The position numbers and the translations under genes were made by a program. A stretch of 64,000 bases of DNA, from positions 1 to 64,000 of the forward strand of contig NZ_ABVL01000030.1 in assembly GCF_000173075.1 (NCBI RefSeq), in the 5' to 3' direction. Under the pieces are notes generated by a model. That model did no database searches and was not told the DNA's origin. It worked only from the letters and a program-made list of their open reading frames with translations. The stretch comes from Chthoniobacter flavus Ellin428 (GTDB taxonomy: Bacteria > Verrucomicrobiota > Verrucomicrobiia > Chthoniobacterales > Chthoniobacteraceae). Shown here piece by piece: positions 33,204 through 42,263 of the stretch (positions are counted from its first letter, which is position 1; each line of letters starts with the position of its first letter).

Positions 33204-33524
33204 TCAGTCGACGAACAAATAGAAGCCGATAATGATCAGCGCCGCGGCGCCGATGGCGGAGACCAACGTGGTAATGAACCGGCTGGTGGTGATGGCAATC
33301 CCGCGGCCGCCCCGAGCCATGCCTAATAGTCCGCCTAACACGAGAAAGAGCACGACGATGAGGGCGCTATGGGTGGTCCAGTGATGGCCGAGGACTTTCT
33401 TCATGGCGCCCATCACGGCGTCGCTCTTTTCCTTCACGACGACGATGATGGCATTGATGACGCAGGCCGCGGCGAGTGCGAGGCCGAAGGAAACGGTGCG
33501 TTTGGAGAGAGTGGTGTTTTCCAT
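33204..33524 (-). CDS. Small integral membrane protein (3 TM), unknown
   Basis: The 106-aa protein has three hydrophobic segments (VSFGLALAAACVINAIIVVV, HSALIVVLFLVLGGLLGMA and LVSAIGAAALIIIGFYLFVD) and a Lys-rich loop. No family is recognised. It ends 18 bp before the start of barrel paralog B on the same strand, and the 151-aa membrane protein lies upstream, so it is probably co-transcribed with them. Confidence 0.65.
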   Translation of the reverse strand: MENTTLSKRTVSFGLALAAACVINAIIVVVKEKSDAVMGAMKKVLGHHWTTHSALIVVLFLVLGGLLGMARGGRGIAITTSRFITTLVSAIGAAALIIIGFYLFVD

Positions 33525-33552
33525 GGCGGTTTTCCAGTTGGGGGAGAAAGAG

Positions 33553-34008
33553 TTAGTGATGCATGAGGGCGACCTTCACGCCCATGGAGATGATGGCGCC
33601 CTCGCCGTCCATGGCCAGGGCCAGCACGGCGATGGCCGCCGTGACCCAGAGCATGAGTTTGCGCGCATCCTTGCTCTTCGCGAGATTTTCGCTGGCGACG
33701 ATTGGGAGATAAGTGGCCACGAGAAGGAGCAGAATCACGAGGTGCTCCTTGGTTTCCATGACCATGTTATGCGCGAATGGCCACGGACCCTTGAGGATGA
33801 TCGCTTTGTCCACCTTGTAAGAGGTGACATACCAGTAGCCGCCAATGAGAAAGGCCAGCCACATGAAAACGGCGGCGCCCAGGCTGGTCCGGCGGATGCG
33901 GGCCAGATTGATCTCGTTGACATTGAGAACGTCCACAAACAGCCAGACAGCGGTGATAAGGCAGGCCACGCCGAAAAGGACGTGGGCCATGAGGATGATT
34001 TCAGTCAT
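33553..34008 (-). CDS. Integral membrane protein (4 TM), unknown
   Basis: The 151-aa protein has four predicted helices. One is at the N-terminus with a His (MTEIILMAHVLFGVACLITA), the second and third surround GGYWYVTSYKVDKAI, and the last is WVTAAIAVLALAMDGEGA. Conserved-looking His residues (AH, FAHN, KEHLV) might bind heme or metal, as in small cytochrome-b-like proteins. This is speculation. It sits 18 bp downstream of the PadR regulator gene. Confidence 0.65.
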   Translation of the reverse strand: MTEIILMAHVLFGVACLITAVWLFVDVLNVNEINLARIRRTSLGAAVFMWLAFLIGGYWYVTSYKVDKAIILKGPWPFAHNMVMETKEHLVILLLLVATYLPIVASENLAKSKDARKLMLWVTAAIAVLALAMDGEGAIISMGVKVALMHH

Positions 34009-34026
34009 AGGGGGAGGGATGGTTGG

Positions 34027-34359
34027 CTAAGTTTTTTTTCGTCGGCCTTGGGCTCCGACTTCGTGGAAGAGTTCCTGCAAACGCGCGCGGACTTCCTTCA
34101 AGGCCACGCGGCCTTTGGGCGTAATCCGGTAGAGACGTCGGCGCGTTCCGTCGCTGGCGTCGCGACCTTTGATCCAGCCGTCTTTCTCCATCGTGCGCAG
34201 CATGGGGTAAAGCGTGCCGGCGCTGATCTTATAACCGTGATGCCGGAGTTCCTCGATCATCCAGTTGCCGCACAAATCGCCCTCCTCGGCATGATGGAGG
34301 ACGTGCATCCGGATGAAACCGGCGAGCACGCGCTGGAGGGGTTTGTCGATGGAATCCAT
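34027..34359 (-). CDS. PadR-family transcriptional regulator
   Basis: The 110-aa protein from ATG 34359 begins MDSIDKPLQRVLAGFIRMHV. The PadR winged helix follows, with HHGYKISAGTLYPMLRTMEK (the diagnostic GTLYPML) and DGTRRRLYRITPKGRVALKE. The frame upstream to 34488 is not protein-like. PadR proteins repress adjacent genes, often transporters or membrane proteins. This one heads the unit of two membrane proteins and two beta-barrels. A 13-bp palindrome lies directly before its start codon. Confidence 0.9.
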   Translation of the reverse strand: MDSIDKPLQRVLAGFIRMHVLHHAEEGDLCGNWMIEELRHHGYKISAGTLYPMLRTMEKDGWIKGRDASDGTRRRLYRITPKGRVALKEVRARLQELFHEVGAQGRRKKT

Positions 34360-34360
34360 T

Positions 34361-34373
34361 ATCGAATTTCGAT
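34361..34373. promoter_or_regulatory. Candidate PadR operator
   Basis: ATCGAA-T-TTCGAT is a perfect 6+6 palindrome ending one base from the padR start codon, with another ATTACGAAAT just outside. Autorepression at this position would block translation initiation or transcription of the unit. The binding is inferred from position only. Confidence 0.45.
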
Positions 34374-34479
34374 TACGAAATCCGTGCATACCGAAAACGT
34401 TTTCGGCGCGGCAAGGAATATTTCGGTTTTCGGCAAAGGAAGGCTCTTGAACAATGGACGCCGGGCACAGATACGCGTA

Positions 34480-34702
34480 GCGTTCCAAAAAAGCCTGTCA
34501 TCCTGAGCGAAGAGAGGGAGTGTAACGACCGAACGCAGCCGAAGGACCTCCAACATCCGCGGGCGAAGGTGGAGAGAAGAGCGGGCGGATGGCATTGCGC
34601 ACATGGTGGAAGCTCCGCGCGAAACCCCACGGATATTTGAGGTCCTTCGACTCCGCCCATGCTTCCCCGCTTCGCTCAGGATGACAGGCTTTTTTGGAGC
34701 GC
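34480..34702. mobile_element. MITE-like non-coding element with 33-bp terminal inverted repeats
   Basis: Left end 34480-34512 (GCGTTCCAAAAAAGCCTGTC...) and right end 34670-34702 are inverted copies with one mismatch. Internally GAAGGACCTC (34541-34550) and GAGGTCCTTC (34639-34648) are also inverted. The 223-bp unit has no coding potential. The GTCATCCTGAGCGAAG core is a repeat motif seen in many environmental bacterial genomes. It separates the padR promoter from the symporter genes. No target-site duplication could be defined. Confidence 0.65.
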
Positions 34703-34788
34703 TTCGCGCCTTCCTGCACAGCGCTGCATGACGGCGGAGTTTTCCCGCGGTCGATTAACCGACAATGGTTTTCAGCAATCGTTTCCGC

Positions 34789-35028
34789 CTAAAGATTTTC
34801 TCTCGAGGCGGTCGGGTTGGCGTGCCGGTGTTTGCGCTTTTGGCGGTGGGCGAGCCAGAGACAGATGAGTCCGAACGCGACCATCACTGCACCCCACAGA
34901 AGATTGATGTTCACGCCTGGCGAAATGCCTTCCGAAGTGGGCGCGGGATGCAGGCCGGCGATTTCCAAAAGGATACCGAGGATGAGGAAAAGCCATCCGA
35001 GAGGACGACGGAGATCGAAGAAACTCAT
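34789..35028 (-). CDS. Small 2-TM membrane protein, unknown
   Basis: The 79-aa protein has two hydrophobic segments (PLGWLFLILGILLEIAGLHP and LLWGAVMVAFGLICLWLAHR) and a basic His/Arg/Lys tail (RQKRKHRHANP). It starts 6 bp after the end of the symporter gene on the same strand, so the two are very likely co-transcribed. It could be an accessory subunit of the transporter. Confidence 0.65.
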   Translation of the reverse strand: MSFFDLRRPLGWLFLILGILLEIAGLHPAPTSEGISPGVNINLLWGAVMVAFGLICLWLAHRQKRKHRHANPTASRENL

Positions 35029-35034
35029 GACAGG

Positions 35035-36754
35035 TTACCAGAAGATGACGTTGAGGATCAACGCTAACACCAGGACCAGGACGCCCATGGTGGCTGGCCG
35101 CTGATACCAGACGACGTGTTCCTCACTGGCCCGTGGGGTCAGCGAGGAAACCAAGCCGGTGAGCTCCGTGTCGGATTTCTGCTGGCGGGTGACCAGCGAG
35201 ATCAGGATCGTGACCAGAAAACAGACGGCCCAGGCAAAGATGGCCGTCCAGAAATTCTGCGCCATCTCGCTTGGGTAAGTGCGCCAGACATGCCCCAGCC
35301 AGCCGCCCTTGACCAGCGTCGTGGCGCCGTGCGGTTGAGTAAGTCCATGATGGACGGCGGCGGCCAAGATGCCACTGATCAGGCCCCAGAATGCGCCATG
35401 CCCTGTGGCCCGTCGCCAGAACATGCCGAGCAGGAACGTGGCGAAAAGCGGGGCATTGACGAAAGCAAAGACCAACTGGAGCAGGTCCATGATGTTATTG
35501 AAATGCGCTGCGAAATAGGCGGCGCCCACGCTGATCGTGATGCCCACCACCGTCGCCGCGCGCCCCATCCACAGCAGCGCAGCATCGCTGGCTTTCGGAC
35601 GCAGATAGGCCTGGTAGATGTCATAGGTCCAGACGGTGTTGAACGCGGTGACGTTGCCGGCCATGCCGGACATGAAGGAAGCCATGAGCGCCGTCAGCCC
35701 CAGCCCCAGGATGCCCGAGGGGAAATAATGCCGGAGCATGAGCGGGATCACGAGGTCGTAGTTCAGCGAGCCGTCCGGCTTGGCCGGCAGGGAAAAGGTG
35801 CTCGCGCCATGGTGTTGGGTGAGCGCGATGGCGATCATCCCCGGCAGAATGACGAGAAAGGGAAACAGCATCTTGGGCACGGCGGCCACGAGCGGAGTGC
35901 GTCGCGCGGCCATCATGGATTCCGCGGCCATCGCGCGCTGCATCACGAGGAAGTCGGTACACCAATAGCCAAAGGAAAGAACGAACCCGAGACCCATGAG
36001 CATGGCGAGCCATTCCACCCCCATGGGATTCGATGTGGCGCTACCCATGAACTGCCACGAGTGTGAAAAGGCGCCAGGCGCGTAGCCCTGAGCGGTCGAG
36101 ACTTCCGCGAGGCGCGCGGTCAATCCGCTCCAGCCGCCCACATCGCGCAGCCCCAGATAGACGAGCGGAGCGAAGCCGGCCACGATGAGAAAGAACTGCA
36201 TGACTTCGTTGTAGATCGCCGAGGTCAGGCCTCCCCAACGAGATGTAGAGCAACACGATGCCGGCTGACAGCCAGACGCTGACGCTGAAATCCCAACCCA
36301 GGATGAGATTCAGCAGGAGCGCCATGGCATACATGGAAATTCCGGAGGAGAAAACCGTCATCACGGCGAAGGTCACGGCATTCAGCGCCCGCGTCTTTTC
36401 ATCGAAACGCAGCTTGAGATACTCGGGCACCGACCGGGCTTTGGAGCCGTAATAAAACGGCATCATGAAGATAGCCACGAAGACCATCGCCGGGATGGCT
36501 CCCACCCAATAGAAATGGCTGGTCATGATGCCGTACTTGGCGCCCGACGCCGCCATCCCGATGACTTCCTGGGCGCCCAGATTGGCCGAGAGAAAAGCCA
36601 GGCCTGCGACCCACGCGGGGATGGAACGGCCGGAGAGAAAGAAATCGTTGCTCGAACGCATGTAACGCTTGAGCACGAAACCGATTCCGAGAACGAAGGC
36701 GAAGTAGACGACAAGGATGGCGATGTCGATCCAGTCGAGATGAATCGGTTGCAT
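35035..36754 (-). CDS. Sodium/solute symporter (SSS family), frame change near 36230
   Basis: ATG 36754 begins MQPIHLDWIDIAILVVYFAF. The first third continues with SSNDFFLSGRSIPAWVAGLA and SANLGAQEVIGMAASGAKYG, typical of SGLT-like SSS transporters. Around 36230 (GTTGGGGAGGCC on the minus strand) the frame changes. YISLG in one frame must join GLTSAIYNEVMQFFLIVAGF in the other, consistent with a single extra base. The rest gives SFGYWCTDFLVMQRAMAA, FMSGMAGNVTAFNTVWTYDI and the late helices, ending at 35035. About 14 helices and 573 aa are expected. Sugar or organic-acid uptake is likely. The substrate cannot be read from sequence. Confidence 0.85.
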
Positions 36755-37019
36755 TGGGGGTTGGTGAGGGACGGTGATCCCGCGGCCGGAAGTTACAGTA
36801 GGGAGGAATCCGATTGCAACGATCGGGTCGGGTTTCCTTCCAACGCTGGTCAATGAAAGCTCGCCTTTTGAGGCCAGGCTGACATCCTTTCTCTTCGAGA
36901 TGACTTATCGCATCTACGATGTTCGGCATGGAGGATGGAACGACGTCCTCACGCACGGTTTCGAGCTTTCCGCTGGCATCATTTTCTGAAGCACCCAAGT
37001 TTCCTACTCATCCCACCCT

Positions 37020-38267
37020 ATGAAACCTCTTCCCATCCTCGCTGGCCTCATTCTCGCTGCCTGCACTTTGCAGGCGCAAAACGATGACGCGGCCTTTCTC
37101 GCCAAATTTGAAAGCACCTTTGAAATTCCGGATACGGTGAATACGAAGGATTTCGTGCCGGAGAATTTGCTGAATGGACGCCTGCACCGGGTGCGCCCGC
37201 TGGCCACGAACGATGGGTTGCGTAATATTTACTACCTGGACACGCCATCGGGGGTGCAGGAAATCACTGGCACGCCGGCGCTGACTGAGCGCATCCGGGA
37301 GATTTATGCCATCGACTACCTGCAGGGAGTGAGCAGCAGCGATGAATTTGGCAAGGCGCTGGCCAATGCGGGCAAGGCGAAGATCGAAAGCGCCGGGCAA
37401 ATTTTGAGCGACCCCTTCGGCACGATCAAAAATGTGCCCAAGGGCGCATCGCGTTTTTTCGGGCGCATCGGTGAGGGCATGAAAGGTGGTGGGAGCAAGA
37501 GCGAGGATAAGGGATTGGCCGGCGTTCTCGGCATTACGAAGGCCAAGGTCCAACTGGCCGCCAAACTCGGCGTCAGCCCATACAGCACGAACGAGGAGTT
37601 GCAGCGTCAATTGACCAGAGCCGCCCAGGCGACCGCAGGCGGTGGCTTGGTGCTGAATGTGGCCACTTCCTTTGCCACGGGCGGTGCGGGAGCTGCGCTC
37701 ACGGTCGTCGGGGCAAATGAGACGCTGAAGGATACGCTGACGAATTCCACGCCGGAAGATCTGCGGATCATCAATCGGAAGAAGCTCTTCGCGCTGGGCG
37801 TGGATCGCGAACTCGCCGACGAATTTCTCATGCACCCGTGGTTTTCGCCATGGCATGAAACGATCATCACCGATGCGTTGAGTCGGATCGGCGTGAATCC
37901 TTCGTCGTTTTTGACGACTGCGGTGCGCGCCCTGACCGCCGAAGACGCGTTTTATTTCCAGCGCGTGGCGCAGATCCTGGCCAAATACCACGCCACGACG
38001 GCGCCGCTCCGCAGTATTCAGACGCAAAATGGCCTCATCGCCGCAATCGATCGCGATGGTGTGCTCGTGGTGCCGGTGTCGCTCGACTATGCGATCTGGG
38101 CGGAACGCACCGCGCGTCGGACGGAAGAGTTTGCCGCGCTGGATCGGGCGCATGACCACATCACCGGCCTCGCTCTTTGGACCGATGGACGCCTTTCCGA
38201 TCGTCTTTCCCAGGAGCTGAAACAGCGCAACATCGGCTTCCGCACGGAAGTGCTTTCGACCAAGTAA
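37020..38267 (+). CDS. Secreted protein of unknown function
   Basis: The 415-aa protein has a signal peptide (MKPLPILAGLILAACTLQAQ), with an AAC that could be a lipobox. The middle contains Gly/Ala-rich amphipathic stretches (ATAGGGLVLNVATSFATGGA) followed by SPWHETIITDALSRIGVNPS and a C-terminal alpha/beta region with HDHITGLALWTDGRLSDRL. No catalytic motif is recognised. The Gly/Ala-rich hydrophobic segment could insert in a membrane. It is divergent from the symporter with a 265-bp gap and no obvious partner. Confidence 0.75.
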   Translation: MKPLPILAGLILAACTLQAQNDDAAFLAKFESTFEIPDTVNTKDFVPENLLNGRLHRVRPLATNDGLRNIYYLDTPSGVQEITGTPALTERIREIYAIDYLQGVSSSDEFGKALANAGKAKIESAGQILSDPFGTIKNVPKGASRFFGRIGEGMKGGGSKSEDKGLAGVLGITKAKVQLAAKLGVSPYSTNEELQRQLTRAAQATAGGGLVLNVATSFATGGAGAALTVVGANETLKDTLTNSTPEDLRIINRKKLFALGVDRELADEFLMHPWFSPWHETIITDALSRIGVNPSSFLTTAVRALTAEDAFYFQRVAQILAKYHATTAPLRSIQTQNGLIAAIDRDGVLVVPVSLDYAIWAERTARRTEEFAALDRAHDHITGLALWTDGRLSDRLSQELKQRNIGFRTEVLSTK

Positions 38268-38272
38268 GGCGT

Positions 38273-38410
38273 CTAACGGGAAAGAAGGGTCGCGGCGCGG
38301 CGGGTGAACTTATCCCGCGAGAATTTCCGATAGGCTGCCCGCAGAATCTCGCTGACCGAGATGCGCTTGGGCCGCCGGATGCGGCCATTTTTAGCCGACG
38401 ACATTTTCAT
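38273..38410 (-). CDS. Possible small basic protein (45 aa)
   Basis: The peptide MKMSSAKNGRIRRPKRISVS continues EILRAAYRKFSRDKF and is strongly basic, as expected for a small nucleic-acid-binding protein or a chance frame. It lies just after the convergent secreted-protein gene. No clear ribosome-binding site precedes it. Confidence 0.25.
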   Translation of the reverse strand: MKMSSAKNGRIRRPKRISVSEILRAAYRKFSRDKFTRRAATLLSR

Positions 38411-38589
38411 GGTTGGCTGTCGTTCGGCATCCGGCTTCGGTTCGCGCGAGGTAAAAGGCGGTAACAGAGGGCCGCGAGCCACTCGAAGGGGACCGGTCCC
38501 ACCATATGCGAGAGCATGCCGGCGACCGCTCCTCTCGCGGTACGCCACTTTGGATGATCGCGAAGCATCGGGGTCGCCGATTCGGCAGG

Positions 38590-39081
38590 TTAGAAGCGCA
38601 CGATGGGCGCTGAGGAATTGAATGCCGGACTCCGGCTTCCGCATGTTGGATGCGTCTTGAGCACTTGCGCGACTGCTTCGACGATTTCTTTCGGGTGCGC
38701 CGGTTTGAGTAGCGCGATATTGACCTCGCGGGCCACGGCCGGCGGCAAAGGCGACAGTGCGAGCGAACCGGAAATCATGATCACCGGAATGCGGCTGCCC
38801 GCGGAGCGCAACGCGAGCACCAGGCTGGCGCCGTCGAGGACTGGCATCGAGCGATCGGTGATCATGAGATCGAAGTGTCCGAAGGACAATTGAGTCAACG
38901 CGTCTTCGCCGTTTTCGGCGGTCACGGTGTCATAGCCGTGCCGCTCGAGAACGAGGGAATGCAATCCGCACAGCAGGTGATCGTCATCCACGATCAAGAT
39001 GCGCGCGGGCGGGTTGGGCGAGGCGGGAAGGGCCGGCGTCGGATGAGCCGTAACCGGGGATTGGGAAAGCCTTTGGTTCAT
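38590..39081 (-). CDS. Single-domain response regulator (REC only)
   Basis: The 163-aa protein has a 28-residue Pro/Ala-rich lead, then a receiver domain: ILIVDDDHLLCGLHSLVLER, phospho-acceptor Asp in DLMITDRSMPVLDGASLV, IPVIMISGS (Ser/Thr switch) and LLKPAHPKEI (Lys). There is no output domain. It lies downstream of the LuxR-type regulator and histidine kinase on the same strand, separated by 117 bp, and may act as a phosphate sink or partner for that kinase. Confidence 0.88.
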   Translation of the reverse strand: MNQRLSQSPVTAHPTPALPASPNPPARILIVDDDHLLCGLHSLVLERHGYDTVTAENGEDALTQLSFGHFDLMITDRSMPVLDGASLVLALRSAGSRIPVIMISGSLALSPLPPAVAREVNIALLKPAHPKEIVEAVAQVLKTHPTCGSRSPAFNSSAPIVRF

Positions 39082-39198
39082 GGAATGCGTTTTTCTTGTT
39101 CAACCCACCCATTCCACGCCTGTTGCGGCCGCGGCATCGCCCGCGGGTCCGATTACGCATAGGCGTTGCGCCTATGCTCTGTCGTGCGAACAACGACG

Positions 39199-39912
39199 CT
39201 ACCCGGAGGAATTCTGCTCCCCCTTCACCGGCTGCGACTCCACCCAGCGCACGGCCTGGCGGATCATCTCGGCACTCGTGCCAAATTCCATCTTCTGCTT
39301 GATGTGATCCCGATGCACCGAAACCGTCTTCGGGCTGAGGTTGAGCTTGGCGCCGATTTCCTTGGCCGTCTTCCCTTCGCCGAAGAGCACGAAGACTTCG
39401 AATTCGCGGTCGCTGAGCTTTTCCAAGGGCGAGTGCGAGCCGCGCGGCCGCGCGCCGGCAAATGCTTCCAGGACGCGCACGGCCAGTCGTTCGCTCACGT
39501 GAATGTTGCCGCCGAGCACCCGCCGGATCGCGGTGAGCAGGAGAGCCGCGGAGCAGTCCTTGGTGACATAGCCTTTGGCGCCGGCGCGGAGCGAACGCTC
39601 GGCGTAGAGCATTTCGTCGTGCATCGAGCAGACGAGTACCCGGGCAGATGGCTCCAGCGCGAGGAGGTCCTTGACGAGATCGAGCCCGCTGCGGCCGGGA
39701 AGATTCAGATCCATCACCACGAGGTCAGGGTGTTCCTTCTCGAAGAGTTGCACCGCATCGCCGGCGTTCGTCGCCAGGCCGCAGATGTCCAGGTCGGGCT
39801 GGGACTTGAGCATGAGGGAATAGCCGTCGAGCACCACCGGATGGTCGTCGACGAAAAGCAGCCGATACTTTGCCGGAGACGGGCTCGGCTTTTTGCTTTT
39901 CGATTCGTTCAT
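39199..39912 (-). CDS. NarL/FixJ-type response regulator
   Basis: ATG 39912 overlaps the kinase stop (ATGA). The 237-aa protein has a REC domain (LLFVDDHPVVLDGYSLMLKS, DLVVMDLNLPGRSGLDLV, GAKGYVTKD) and a C-terminal LuxR HTH (LSDREFEVFVLFGEGKTAKE, then LNLSPKTVSVHRDHIKQKM). The frame upstream of 39912 is a shadow of the kinase. Together with the adjacent kinase it forms a two-component pair. The target genes are unknown. The nnrS-nsrR-hmp cluster next door makes a nitrogen-oxide or respiratory signal a possibility. Confidence 0.92.
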   Translation of the reverse strand: MNESKSKKPSPSPAKYRLLFVDDHPVVLDGYSLMLKSQPDLDICGLATNAGDAVQLFEKEHPDLVVMDLNLPGRSGLDLVKDLLALEPSARVLVCSMHDEMLYAERSLRAGAKGYVTKDCSAALLLTAIRRVLGGNIHVSERLAVRVLEAFAGARPRGSHSPLEKLSDREFEVFVLFGEGKTAKEIGAKLNLSPKTVSVHRDHIKQKMEFGTSAEMIRQAVRWVESQPVKGEQNSSG

Positions 39913-40931
39913 AAAGGAGATTGGGCGCGGCAGGAAACGCGCGTGCCGCCGGCGGGAGAAGAGCCGATTTCCAGCGTGCCACTGATGAGCTGGGTGCGGT
40001 GGCGCATCACCCGCAGGCCGATGCCTTTGCTCGCGGGGACCGGCTCCGGCAACCCCGTGCCATCGTCTTCCACTTCCACCGTGATCGTCTCTCCGTGTCG
40101 CTCGAGGCCGATGCGGATCTCGCTGGCGGTGGCGTGCTTCACGGCATTGTTCACTGCTTCCTGGGCAATGCGGTAAAATTGGAAGGCGATCGTGGAATTC
40201 GTCACCGGCACGGGTGCCGGGCAATCGAAAACGCAACGCACACCGACGGCCTGGGTAGTGGAATCGGCCAGGGCGTGCAGGGCGTGCATGAGCCCATCAT
40301 CCTGCAGGGAAACGGGAGCAAGGCCATGGGAAAGGGTGCGCGTTTCGGCGATCGCTTCGCGCAATTGGCGGCCGAGGCCTTCGGCCAGTGAGGTGAGTTC
40401 CGCCGTGGTCGATTCGAGAACGAGCGCATTGGCGGTGAGCGAGGCGGCGGTTAGCTTCTGGCCAAGACTGTCGTGCAAGTCTTCCCCGATGCGCTGGCGT
40501 TCGCGTTCGGTGATCTCCATGACCTCGCGCTCCATGGCCTTGAGTTCCACGTTGGCGTTGGCGAGCGCGGAGGTGCGTTGCGCGACGCGCGCCTCGAGCT
40601 CCATCTGCAAGGCATGCAGCGCGCAGAGGAGATGGACGACGATGCCATAAATGGCGGCCAGAATGGCTGCATTCCAGTAAGGCATGAGGGGATGGCCATA
40701 GACGCGCCCCATGCCGAAATCGCTGAGGACCCAGGCCGCGACGCTGAACAGCGCGATGAAGTGGCCGACGGACCGTCCCGCCCGCCAGGCCGCAAAACAG
40801 ATGGGCCCGAGATAAAACACTGCGAGAGAGTACTCGCCGGTGAGGTAATCGATCCAGCCGATGATGGCCACGGTGACCATGGCGATGGCCGCGGTGGCGA
40901 CGGAGGAACTGGCTCTGGGTTGGGGCTTCAT
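39909..40931 (-). CDS. Sensor histidine kinase (HisKA_3, NarX/UhpB-like)
   Basis: The 340-aa protein has four hydrophobic segments at the N-terminus (AAIAMVTVAIIGWIDYL, YSLAVFYLGPICFAAWRA, HFIALFSVAAWVLS and AAILAAIYGIVVHLLCA). A coiled coil follows, then the HisKA_3 phospho-acceptor in RQRIGEDLHDSLGQKL. A HATPase domain shows FYRIAQEAVNNAVKHA, VEDDGTGLPEP and KGIGLRVMRHR. No periplasmic sensor domain is evident, so the membrane helices probably sense the signal. Confidence 0.9.
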   Translation of the reverse strand: MKPQPRASSSVATAAIAMVTVAIIGWIDYLTGEYSLAVFYLGPICFAAWRAGRSVGHFIALFSVAAWVLSDFGMGRVYGHPLMPYWNAAILAAIYGIVVHLLCALHALQMELEARVAQRTSALANANVELKAMEREVMEITERERQRIGEDLHDSLGQKLTAASLTANALVLESTTAELTSLAEGLGRQLREAIAETRTLSHGLAPVSLQDDGLMHALHALADSTTQAVGVRCVFDCPAPVPVTNSTIAFQFYRIAQEAVNNAVKHATASEIRIGLERHGETITVEVEDDGTGLPEPVPASKGIGLRVMRHRTQLISGTLEIGSSPAGGTRVSCRAQSPL

Positions 40932-41024
40932 GCAACCAATCGTACCTTATACCTCACGGCAAGGTGCGGCCTGATTCAACCCGGGATGGCGGATGAAGTT
41001 TTCCGCGTTGTGTGAGGAAAAATG

Positions 41025-42263
41025 TCAGGAAGCCGCGCGCCGCCGGCGGGCCGAGCAGGAGAGGTCGCTGTCGGGATCGGGAATCCGCACCTTCGGCAGG
41101 ATGTTGAACGCCCAGACCGCTGCCGCCACCAGCCACACGTAGCTCGCATGGCTCAGCCAATGAGGACGCGCCGGCGAGAAGTCCCCAAACGCGCGCATCG
41201 CCGTACCCAGGAGGAGCAAGAGCGTGGTGATCTGCAGCGACGGCAGGCGCGTGTCGAAAAGCGCTTCGTGGCCGGAATGTCCGAGGATCACCCGCGTGGC
41301 GACGGTGAAACTAATGAGGCTGAAACCGCCGAGAAAGACGATGTGCAGGCCGGCGAGGTGTTGCGTGGGCCAAAAGAGCGGGAAGAGCAAACCGGCGAGC
41401 ACGGACAGCAGGGCCATTTGGATGGCGAGCGGTGCGGTGCGGATCGGGAACGATTGACGCTGAAACGGCACCATTGTGCCGAGATAGACGATGGCGGCGA
41501 GGCTGCGCAGCCACGCGGGAGCCGGTGCCATGGGATTGTGCGCTTCCAGCCAATAGCTGACGAGAAAGAGGATAGCGGTGAGCGCTGAGAAAACGGCGCG
41601 CCACCGCCAACCGGCCGAAGCGGTGCGCTCCTCGGCCATCGTGCGGATATCGCGCAGGCGAAGAAAACGCGGGAGAAGGAAGGTGCCGACACCGAGCAGG
41701 AGGAAGAGCACGAAGGCCTGGTTCAGCAGCATGCCGCCGAACAACAGCCACCTGCCGGGAATCCAACCCTGCAGTCCGCACAACCACAACACTGGTCCGA
41801 CGAGTCCGCTGAGATAGCCAAAGGCCACGAGCACGAACCCGGGCGGCGGAAGTTCCGTTCGGGCATGGATGCGCCGCAGCAGGCACGCGCCGAAAAACAA
41901 CATGAGGACGATGAAAGTGCAGTCGCCCAGTCGGGGTTGCTCACCGATGTGCAGACCGGCGGTGAGCACATAAAGCAAGAGCGAGAGACGCAATTCCCAG
42001 GGGCGCAAAGCTGGCGCGGAGAGCAGCCGCGGTAGCGCGGTGCCGAGAAAGCCAATGACGAACCCGGCGAGAAAGCCTTCGATCATCAACCGTGCATGCA
42101 TCATGCCCGGATAGAACTTGTGCAGGCCCGAGAAAAAGAGCGGCCACAGCGAAACGCCGGACATGCCGAGCAGGGTGGCCAACGGGAAGAAAATGCGGAA
42201 GGGTTCCGCGAGACACATTTCGAAGAACTTCGGCTTCCCGCCGCTGGGCTGGCCGGATGTCAT
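41025..42263 (-). CDS. nnrS: NnrS-family heme/copper membrane protein
   Basis: The 412-aa protein has about 12 hydrophobic helices. Family features include EPFRIFFPLATLLGMSGVSL, then MMHARLMIEGFLAGFVIGFL, GTALPRLL, and late SFTVATRVILGHSGH and WLSHASYVW His-containing helices. NnrS protects cells against nitric oxide and iron-nitrosyl stress. Its start overlaps the nsrR stop by 4 bases (ATGA), so NsrR and NnrS are co-expressed. The C-terminus is Arg-rich. Confidence 0.9.
   Translation of the reverse strand: MTSGQPSGGKPKFFEMCLAEPFRIFFPLATLLGMSGVSLWPLFFSGLHKFYPGMMHARLMIEGFLAGFVIGFLGTALPRLLSAPALRPWELRLSLLLYVLTAGLHIGEQPRLGDCTFIVLMLFFGACLLRRIHARTELPPPGFVLVAFGYLSGLVGPVLWLCGLQGWIPGRWLLFGGMLLNQAFVLFLLLGVGTFLLPRFLRLRDIRTMAEERTASAGWRWRAVFSALTAILFLVSYWLEAHNPMAPAPAWLRSLAAIVYLGTMVPFQRQSFPIRTAPLAIQMALLSVLAGLLFPLFWPTQHLAGLHIVFLGGFSLISFTVATRVILGHSGHEALFDTRLPSLQITTLLLLLGTAMRAFGDFSPARPHWLSHASYVWLVAAAVWAFNILPKVRIPDPDSDLSCSARRRRAAS

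Noticed and set aside
32241..33326. Long plus-strand frame over the beta-barrel genes
   Set aside because: The barrels have signal peptides and paralogy. The opposite frame has composition typical of a shadow.
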